Shown in pieces: positions 57,977-64,000 of a DNA stretch of 64,000 bases. Under the pieces are notes generated by a model. That model was not told the DNA's origin and did no database searches. It saw only the letters and a list, made by a program, of their open reading frames with translations. Where the stretch lies: contig CAJNDS010002073.1 of the NCBI GenBank assembly GCA_905221605.1, positions 332,717-396,716 on the forward strand. The letters run 5' to 3'. This DNA comes from Symbiodinium natans (taxonomy: Eukaryota; Sar; Dinophyceae; Suessiales; Symbiodiniaceae). The stretch's first letter is position 1, and every line of letters begins with the position of its first letter. Made by a program: the position numbers and the translations under genes.

Positions 57977-58069
57977 TACTAAGTTCGGTTCAGGATCGAT
58001 TCGGATGGACCCTGGATCTACGAGTCCCTCACTTGGAGGCCAACAAAAGGGATGCTCTCGACTTTAAAC

Positions 58070-58468
58070 CCCAAACCCCAAGCCCTAAACCCTAAACCCA
58101 AACCCTAAACCCTCAACCCTAAACCCTAAACCCTAAACCCTAAACCCTAAACCCTAAACCTACTTCATCCCTATACTCACAAAACCCCATGCTTTTAGCC
58201 TCCTACAAGGCCTTCAGGGCGGGATGGGGTTTAATCACCATGCACGAGTTTTCCGTCTACGCGCCGCTTCAACAGTAGCAGGAGCGCAATCTCAAGCTAT
58301 AGGGCCCCCATGGCCCTAAACCCTTAAACCCAAGCCCTCAACAATCCTTGAAGCCATTACCCCTACAACCCTAAACCCTAAACCCTAAACCCGAAACCCT
58401 AAACGGGCCCTGAAGCTAAGCCCCAGGCTCCAGGCCGTAAACCCAACCTGAAGGCTGTAGTCTAATGA
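58070..58468. other. CCCTAAA arrays and unique sequence
   Basis: Array 58076-58161, further units 58315-58410. No gene supported. Confidence 0.55.
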
Positions 58469-58839
58469 CTAGGATGGCCAGTAGTACCCTTATTCCTTTT
58501 TTGGGGGGTTTAGGTTCCCTTATGAACCCCTTTAAGCAAAAAAGGGCACCCTTTTTAAGCCTTGGTTACTGGGCAGCCTAGATGTCGTTCCACTAGCTGC
58601 TAGTTCCAGTTCGCCTCGTAGAGGGTCTGGGACCCAGATGACGCCCTTGCTGCCTTCCCTTTCTATAGGGCTTATGTTCCCGTACGAGCCCCTTTAAACC
58701 AAAAAGGGCACCCGGGCACCCCTTCTAGGACCGGGAGTAGGCCCTTGTTTTCCTTTTTTTAGGGTTGGGGTTCCCTGATAATCCCCTTAAGACCAAAAAG
58801 GGTGCACTTATTTTTATTCCTAGGTTACTCCCGGGTCTG
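58469..58839. mobile_element. family H/F cluster
   Basis: Three related foldbacks in a row: 58469-58581 (CTAGGATGGCCAGTAGTACC to ACTGGGCAGCCTAG), a partial copy about 58626-58724, and 58725-58839 (CTAGGACCGGGAGTAGGCCC to TTACTCCCGGGTCTGG). Confidence 0.78.
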
Positions 58840-58881
58840 GTCTTTTATTCCTAGGATACTCTTGGGTCGAGGGGTTTCCCC

Positions 58882-58950
58882 GCAATGTTCTCCCGACAGG
58901 CTTTGCACTGGAGCCTCGAGGAACCTGAGTCCCGGGCCGCCAACTCCTGA
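58882..58950 (+). CDS. short exon-like segment with stop
   Basis: GTTCTCCCGACAG at 58887-58899 is a good acceptor. The frame gives ALHWSLEEPESRAANS and TGA. Confidence 0.42.
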   Translation, partial: AMFSRQALHWSLEEPESRAANS

Positions 58951-58978
58951 CAAATCAAGTTCAGGGTTAAGGGTTTAG

Positions 58979-59118
58979 GGTTTAGGGTCTAGGGTCTATA
59001 GGGTTTAGGGTTTAGGGTTTAGGGTTTAGGGTTTAGGGTTTAGGGTTTAGGGTTTAGGGTTTAGGGTTTAGGGTTTAGGGCTAGGGTTATAGGGTTATAG
59101 GGTTATAGGGTTTTGGGT
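58979..59118 (-). repeat. TTTAGGG array then GGGTTATA units
   Basis: Pure heptamers to about 59078, then (GGGTTATA)n. Confidence 0.96.
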
Positions 59119-59231
59119 CTTGGTAGCCCACTGGTACCCTTTACCCCCTTTTTTTGGTCGTGGGTTCCCCTTTAAAGTAGCCAACCCAAAAAAAGGGTGC
59201 CCGTGTTATACTATGGTCACTGGGCTACCAA
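59119..59231. mobile_element. family F foldback, reference copy
   Basis: CTTGGTAGCCCACTGGTACC to GGTCACTGGGCTACCAAG, arms about 20 bp, loop with GGGTTCCCC. Confidence 0.9.
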
Positions 59232-59307
59232 GCTTTATGCCAACTTTATGCACTGTTACTTCTTGGGCTTCTAGGAAACCATCGACCTCTTGACTAAGCC
59301 CTAAACC

Positions 59308-59394
59308 CTGGAAGACTGGAAGAGGTGTGGATCTTTGCGGTGGAGGAGGAGACGTGCGGAGGCTTCCGCGGACGATCGGGGATCGTACGGCCCT
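59308..59394 (+). CDS. exon-like open segment, Arg-rich
   Basis: The frame gives LEDWKRCGSLRWRRRRAEAS then ADDRGSYG, continuing into CCCTAAAA. Another frame (TGRGVDLCGGGGDVRRL) is also open. Confidence 0.38.
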
Positions 59395-59786
59395 AAAACC
59401 CCTAAACTCTGAGACTCTGAACCCTATACCTTGAGCCCCCTAAACCCTAAACCCTAAACCCTAAACCCGGCTTAGGTGTAAACAGAGTGGCTCTTGGACC
59501 CCAGCCCTGCCACGATGATCGATGCACTCAAGGAGTAGAATCATGCCAGGGCCCCCAAACCTCACCCTTCAAGCAGTTCCTCGTCTGGGCGCTATAGGAT
59601 CTCGTACTATCCGTATACCCAAAGAACCTTGGTGCCCTCATGCTGTTATACCCTTATAACCTATGATGCAAAAACACTTAAAGAACCTCCGCACCCCTAT
59701 CTCATACCCGTACACCCTCAAACCCTACAACCTATGCAAACAACCTAGGGAACCGTCGTACCCCTATCTCATACCCGTATACCCTT
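59395..59786. other. unique sequence with short tandem text
   Basis: CCCCTATCTCATACCCGTA occurs at 59693 and 59761 in an imperfect 68-bp duplication. No gene supported. Confidence 0.55.
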
Positions 59787-59895
59787 AAATCCTAAACCCT
59801 AAACCCTAAACCCTAAACCCTAAACCCTAAACCCTATACCCTAACCCCCGTTTAGGGTTTAGGGTTTAGGGTTTAGGGTTTAGGGTTTCGGGTGC
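59787..59895. repeat. array palindrome: CCCTAAA joined to TTTAGGG
   Basis: CCCTAAA units to about 59840 are followed after ACCCCCG by TTTAGGG units, so about 40 bp of each array can pair with almost no loop. Confidence 0.93.
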
Positions 59896-60680
59896 AGGGT
59901 GTAGGATGTAAGACGTAGATAGGATCCAGGATAGGTTAAGGTGCACGTGGAGTACCTTCAATGAAGGGTTGGGGCTTCGGTGCTAAAAGTACGACCGTGT
60001 TAAAGGGGGATTTGCTGGATTACGCCCTGAACAATTCGTAGCTGTATGGGTGGCTGATAGAGGGCCTTGTATGACTGGAGTATCACTAAGCCCTAAACCC
60101 TAAACCCCAAAAGGCCCGTGCGAAGCACATAGAACCGTAAACCCTAAAACCCTAAACCCTCAACCCTCAACCCTCAACCCTCAACCCTAAACCCTAAACC
60201 CTGCAAGCACACCAGGCCTTCTGCTGCTCCGTCAGCTAGAGTCGAAGCCGGTCTACTCTTCGGCTACGGGACTGTTGCTCGGTCGAATCCGGGGTTCAAA
60301 GCTAAACCCTAAACCCTAAACCCCAAACCCCTAAACCCTATACCCTATACCCTGAACCCTCCTAACCTGACACTAGGGTTCAGTTTTGGGCTTACTACTT
60401 GGAATAGGGTTTTGGGTTTCGGGTTTAGGGTTTAGGGTTCAGGGTTTAGGGTTTAGGGCTACTGTAGGGGCTTGAATAATTGGAAGGTTCAAGGCTTTGA
60501 GCTCCCATAGGGACCAAGTAGGGCGACCGGAGTTTGCAGGGTTGCAAGCGTTGCGTAGAGCTTTTGCGTTTTCGGGCTTGAGTCACCTGCCTATGGCGCG
60601 CGCGCACTCCTGCAGAGGCATCTATACCACCCCCGAAGCCCTAAACCCTCAACCCGAAACCCTAAACCCTAAACCCTAAA
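59896..60680. other. unique sequence, short arrays, no strong gene
   Basis: CCCTAAA units at 60090-60202 and 60302-60360, TTTAGGG at 60423-60460. A 60-codon + frame at 60497-60679 (includes EFAGLQALRRAFAFSGLSHL) is weakly plausible. Confidence 0.45.
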
Positions 60681-61118
60681 CTCCCTACCATGCTGCAGCC
60701 CCCGAGGGGGCCCAAAAAACCCTAAACCCTGAACCTAAACCCTAAACCCTCAACCCTAAACCCTAAACCCTAGACCCTAAACCCTAAACCCTAAACCCTA
60801 AACCCTAAACCCTAAACCCTAAACCCTAAACCCTAAACCCTAAACCCTAAACCCTATCAACCGCAGTTTCGGTCTCCCATGTCTTAAGCACTCCCTACCA
60901 TGCTGCAGCCCCCGAGGGGGCCCAAAAAACCCTAAACCCAAACCCTAAACCCTACACCCTAAGCCCTGAGCCCTAAACCCTAAACCCCAAGCCCTCAACC
61001 CTCAACCCTAAACCCTAAACCCTAAACCCTATCAACCGCAGTTTCGGTCTCTCATGTCTTAAGCACTCCCTACCATGCTGCAGCCCCCGAAGGGGCCCAA
61101 AAAACCCTAAACCCTCCC
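60681..61118 (+). repeat. three-copy cassette spaced by CCCTAAA arrays
   Basis: CTCCCTACCATGCTGCAGCC plus CCCGAGGGGGCCCAAAAAAC occurs at 60681, 60891 and 61066. Copies 2 and 3 are preceded by ATCAACCGCAGTTTCGGTCT. Array lengths between cassettes differ. Confidence 0.95.
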
Positions 61119-61128
61119 AAACCCTAAA

Positions 61129-61256
61129 CCCTAAACCCTAAACCCTCAACCCTCAACCCTCAACCCTCAACCCTAAACCCTAAACCCTAAACCCTAAACC
61201 CTAAACCCTAAACCCTAAACCCTAAACCCTAAACCCTAAACCCTAAACCCTAAACC
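61129..61256 (+). repeat. CCCTAAA array
   Basis: About eighteen units with a CCCTCAA block. Confidence 0.96.
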
Positions 61257-61555
61257 CTACCTAAACCCTAGGAACCCAAACCCCAAACCGAAAGGTACCT
61301 GGGACCTGGGCCCAAAAGCAGGGTCTTCTTGTGCCCCTATAAGCCCTCCTGTGGACTCAACGGATCAGGGCATGAGGATGGACCCTAACCCTAAACCCTA
61401 AACCCAAAACCCTAAACCCTAAACCCTACCTAAACCCTAGGAACCCAAACCCCAAACCGAAAGGTACCTGGGACCTGGGCCCAAAAGCAGGGTCTTCTTG
61501 GGCCCCTATAAGCCCTCCTGTGGACTCAACGGATCAGGGCATGAGGATGGAACAT
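61257..61555 (+). repeat. 169-bp-period direct duplication
   Basis: About 130 bp starting CTACCTAAACCCTAGGAACC is repeated at 61257 and 61426 with only a few differences (for example CTTGTGCCC versus CTTGGGCCC). Confidence 0.95.
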
Positions 61556-61556
61556 A

Positions 61557-61660
61557 ACCCTAAACCCTAAACCCTAAACCCTAAACCCTAAACCCTAAAC
61601 CCTAAACCCTAAACCCTAAACCCTAAACCCTAAACCCTAACCCTGAACCCTGAACCCTAA
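61557..61660 (+). repeat. CCCTAAA array
   Basis: About fourteen units, CCCTGAA at the end. Confidence 0.96.
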
Positions 61661-61956
61661 ACCTAAAGTCAGCCCCCATAACCTTGAAGCCGAATAAACC
61701 TCGGAAGCGCTCGACATTCCGAACGCCCCCAAAATGACCGACACCACGAGGCCGGACCCACAGCCAGCGGGCCCTTCTTCCCTTGGTTTAGGGTTTAGGC
61801 TTTAGGGTTTTTCGGGTTCTCCTGAAACCTAAACCCTATAAACCCTGTAAGCCCTAAGCCCAAGACAAACCTAAACCTTGTAAACCCTAAACCCCAAACA
61901 GTGAACCTGATTCCTCCTCAACCTTTCCGTCTCCTCAACCTTGATAAGCCCGACAT

Positions 61957-62108
61957 ACCCAGACCCCTGGCAGGATCCAAAAAGTAGATCTCCTTGAGGC
62001 TTCTTAAAAATGACTCAATAATAGTATAGGGTTTAGGGTTTGGAGTTTAGGGTTTTGGGGTTTGGGTTTTGGGGGTTCTACTTTTTGGATCTTCCCAGGG
62101 GTCTGGGT
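61957..62108. mobile_element. family M foldback with array in the loop
   Basis: ACCCAGACCCCTGGCAGGAT plus CCAAAAAGTAGA pairs with TCTACTTTTTGGATCTTCCC plus AGGGGTCTGGGT: 32-bp arms, about 3 mismatches. TTTAGGG-type units fill 62027-62080. Confidence 0.88.
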
Positions 62109-62900
62109 AGTGCTCTCTTGCGGTCTCCCAAGGCATCCCAATGTGGCCTGGGCATTGGTTTCTGCGGCAGGCTTCCTGAGCAGAGCTTAGTCGGGTTTAG
62201 TGTTTAGGGTTTAGGGTTTAGGGTTTAGGTTTTTTTGCCGTTTAGGTTTGCGGGCGTAGGGTTTAGGGTGGTGGGTTCCGGAGCTGAGCTTGTTCTTGCT
62301 TTGCGGTTTGAGGAGTAGAGTTTAGGGCCTACGTAGTCAGGGTGTTTGTTTTAGGGTTTGTGGTTTAGGGTGTAGGCTCTAGGCCGAAATAGGGCGTTCA
62401 GGCTTTGGCTTTGGGGACTTTCTCTTTCATCCGGGCTTTACTCTCCAGGATGCTAGGGTGTATTCCTAGTGGTACTCCTTTCTTAGGTACATGGACCCTT
62501 AGGGTTTCAGGGCTTCATTTTTCATTATCTAGGATGTTCGGGTGCAGCGGGGTCTCTTAAGGTACAGCTCGTTGTAGCCAAGCTGTGCTCAGGTGTTCAA
62601 CCAGGGGAAGTCTTGCTGGATCCCATGTGTGGCACAGGCCATCATCGGGGTTGAGAACCTCCAGCCTCGTCATCCTCCTAATCAGAAGGATGAATTTGGG
62701 GTTTAGGGTTTAGGGTTTAGGCTTTGGGCACTTTAGGGTTGAGGCTTTAGGGCTTAGGGTTTGTTAGGATGTAGGGTTTAGGATTTGGGGTTTAGGGTTT
62801 CGGGCTCCTCCCTGACTTGAGCCTTTGTAGGGGGCACCCTGTCCTCCCCCCCACCCATCCCCTTCCCCCCCAAAATGCTCCAGGTGATCACGGCTCACGC
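62109..62900. other. degenerate G-rich sequence, family A fragment
   Basis: TTTAGGG-like units 62190-62400. A family A right end (TCTTAGGTACATGGACCCTT then AGGG) at 62481-62504 without its left half. No gene supported. Confidence 0.5.
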
Positions 62901-63074
62901 TAACAGTCCATGTACCCAAATAGGGAATACTTGGCTCTTAGTTTAGGGTTTAGGGTTTAGGGTTTAGGGTTTAGGGTTTAGGGTTTAGGGTTTAGGGTTT
63001 AGGGCTTCAAGCAACCTCCTGTGTAGGGACGTTGGGGCCCAAGTAGATGACAATGAGCTACATGGACCCTTCGG
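62901..63074. mobile_element. family A foldback with TTTAGGG array inside
   Basis: TAACAGTCCATGTACCCAAA at the left and GCTACATGGACCCTTCGG at the right. TTTAGGG units at 62941-63004 split the inner arm; GGCTCTTAG before and GGCTTCAAG after the array are diverged copies of the same arm segment. Confidence 0.85.
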
Positions 63075-63116
63075 CTTAGCCACACTGCGCCGGTCATTCT
63101 CCTAGGCATCTGCATT

Positions 63117-63207
63117 TAGGGTTTAGGGTTTAGGGTTTAGGGTTTAGGGTTTAGGGTTTAGGGTTTAGGGTTTAGGGTTTAGGGTTTAGCGTTTAGGGTT
63201 TAGGGTG
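63117..63207 (-). repeat. TTTAGGG array
   Basis: About twelve units, one TTTAGCG. Confidence 0.96.
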
Positions 63208-63445
63208 GGTTCAGGGCTTAGCCCAGGGCTTAGCGACATTACCACGGGTTGGATCATAGGGGTTTGGGTTCAGGCTCAACCTCAGCCTAAACCCCCAAAC
63301 CCTAAACCCTATACGAACCCTAAACCGCCTCAGCCTAAACCCTCTTCTTTGATCCAGCGCTGTCGCTGTACGGGAGTCTGTCTCCTTGTACTCCTGGGCA
63401 CGTCTGTCTGAAGTGGTCACCGATTTAACCACCCCAAGGTTTAGA

Positions 63446-63550
63446 GTTGAGGGTTCTCTAAACCCTAAACCCCAGACCCTAAACCCTAAACCCCAGACCC
63501 TAAATCCTAGACCCTAAACCCTAACCCCTAGACCCTAAACCCTAAACCCG
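63446..63550 (+). repeat. CCCTAAA/CCCTAGA array
   Basis: Mixed units with CCCCAGA and CCCTAGA. Confidence 0.95.
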
Positions 63551-64000
63551 ATGCTTTGGGGAGGAATGCTGCTCACGGAGGCCCCGAAGTCCTCCTATGT
63601 CGCAGCTCGTCCGCCAGGAGCCGACTTTTTTCGTTGTGTTGCTTGCTTTCTTTCCCCGAAGGGTCCACGTAGGTTTAGGGTTTAGGGTTTAAGGGTTTGG
63701 GGTTTAGGGTTTAGGGTTTATCGTTCAGGCATGTACCTATACATACTTGGGCCTTAACGTTTCCTCTTTGGCAGCTCTAGGGCCCAAGTATATACTTTAA
63801 GGATACACGGACCCTGAGGGTTTCCGGCCTCTTTGCCGCCTTGCCTTTTGTCTTCTTGTTGTTGCTGCTCATCTTTCCCGATGGGTCCATGTACCTCATT
63901 ATCAGATACTTGTGCCCTAAAGTCCTAGTACAGGAGGTACTTTAAGGCCCAAGTATTCCCTATTTAGGTACATGGACCCTTAGGGTTTGTTGCTACTTAC
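63551..64000 (+). CDS. open frame split by two family A elements
   Basis: ATG at 63551 follows a CCCTAAA array and opens MLWGGMLLTEAPKSSYVAAR. Removing 63655-63820 and 63877-63985 with one target copy each leaves one frame open to the window edge. It continues SGLFAALPFVFLLLLLIFVA, a clear transmembrane helix that crosses the second junction. The T-rich sequence makes Phe/Leu likely by chance, so hydrophobicity alone is weak. No GT-AG pair gives the same junctions. The gene continues beyond the window if real. Confidence 0.45.
63655..63820. mobile_element. family A foldback with TTTAGGG array in left arm
   Basis: CCCGAAGGGTCCACGTA then TTTAGGG units (63673-63720) then CATGTACCTATACATACTTG, ending ACACGGACCCTGAGGG. 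CACGTA and CATGTA bracket the array. Outer flanks TTTC and TTTC. Confidence 0.88.
63877..63985. mobile_element. family A foldback, last copy
   Basis: CCCGATGGGTCCATGTACCT to GGTACATGGACCCTTAGGG with TTT at both ends; arms intact. Confidence 0.93.

Noticed and set aside
60200-60300. tRNA-like segment (GGTCGAATCCGGGGTTCAA)
   Set aside because: Only a T-loop-like string is present; no A box, acceptor stem or anticodon arm could be folded. The same holds for GAGTTCGAACC near 44463.
1-64000. The window as a chromosome end (true telomere)
   Set aside because: Arrays occur throughout, in both orientations and with unique sequence on both sides. Neither end of the window is a terminal array of one orientation.
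1-64000. CRISPR array or prokaryotic origin
   Set aside because: The repeats are 7- to 9-bp tandem units without regular spacers, and there are no cas genes, operons or ribosome-binding-site-led frames.
1-64000. Firm assignment to Eimeria on the basis of AAACCCT repeats
   Set aside because: Dispersed AAACCCT is known there, but the CAG trinucleotide runs expected in a 64-kb Eimeria window are missing. The dinoflagellate-like reading is also unproven; no spliced-leader sequence was spotted by eye.

Overview
This 64 kb window is eukaryotic nuclear DNA dominated by repeats. It contains no intact multi-hundred-codon gene, no recognisable rRNA or tRNA, and no bacterial-style operon. Its signature is the plant/alveolate-type telomere heptamer (TTTAGGG on one strand, CCCTAAA on the other). 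The heptamer occurs in dozens of internal arrays in both orientations, often only 50-130 bp apart, from one end to the other. Base composition is near 50% GC, with long C/G homopolymers and GA, TA, CATA, GTC and ATT microsatellites. TTTAGGG telomeres occur in land plants, many green algae, dinoflagellates and coccidian apicomplexans. Dispersed AAACCCT repeats are known from Eimeria, but the CAG runs typical of Eimeria are absent here. Very short candidate exons, repeat-filled introns and intron-like inverted-repeat elements fit a dinoflagellate-type alveolate best. This assignment is an inference; I found no spliced-leader sequence to settle it.

Between the arrays lie islands of unique, often GC-rich sequence, typically 70-130 bp. 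Many carry one open frame on the + strand with a mixed, protein-like composition, and several are preceded by a pyrimidine-rich tract ending in AG (32291-32310, 33491-33501, 46546-46562, 21726-21736, 48439-48451, 35573-35582). A few are followed by GTAAG-type donors (39085, 37857). I list about 50 of these as exon-like segments. Each is short enough that an open frame alone is weak evidence, and often a second frame is open too, so confidences are modest and the reading frames are proposals. No island could be matched to a named protein. The clearest protein relic is a LINE-type reverse-transcriptase fragment on the minus strand at 2578-2673. The clearest cysteine-rich frame is at 55211-55384.

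The second component is a set of non-autonomous foldback (MITE-like) families, named A to M here. Family A (about 108 bp, at least 15 copies, ends CCCTAAGGGTCCATGTACC / GGTACATGGACCCTTAGGG) is flanked by 3-bp target duplications in nearly every copy. Family B (about 100 bp, ends TGGGATGTTCCCC) has roughly 10-bp duplications. Families C, D, F, G and H are also multi-copy. E, I, K and M have one or two copies. Nested copies (A inside B at 42124-42354; G inside F at 23253-23440) give a relative chronology.

Three observations tie the parts together. First, family A elements sit inside open frames, and exact removal with one copy of the 3-bp repeat leaves the frame open (for example 63551-64000, 6523-7033, 23862-24062), so they may be introner-like. 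Second, TTTAGGG arrays occur inside foldback elements and elsewhere between short direct repeats of the interrupted sequence (712/781, 10205/10257, 20278/20346, 45138/45188), as if the arrays were inserted at staggered breaks. Third, about twenty islands have the layout CCCTAAA-array, island, TTTAGGG-array, so each intervening interval begins with TTTAGGG and ends with CCCTAAA, and its ends could pair. The right end of the window (61-64 kb) is the richest in family A elements carrying arrays; the left 5 kb is the richest in dense arrays.
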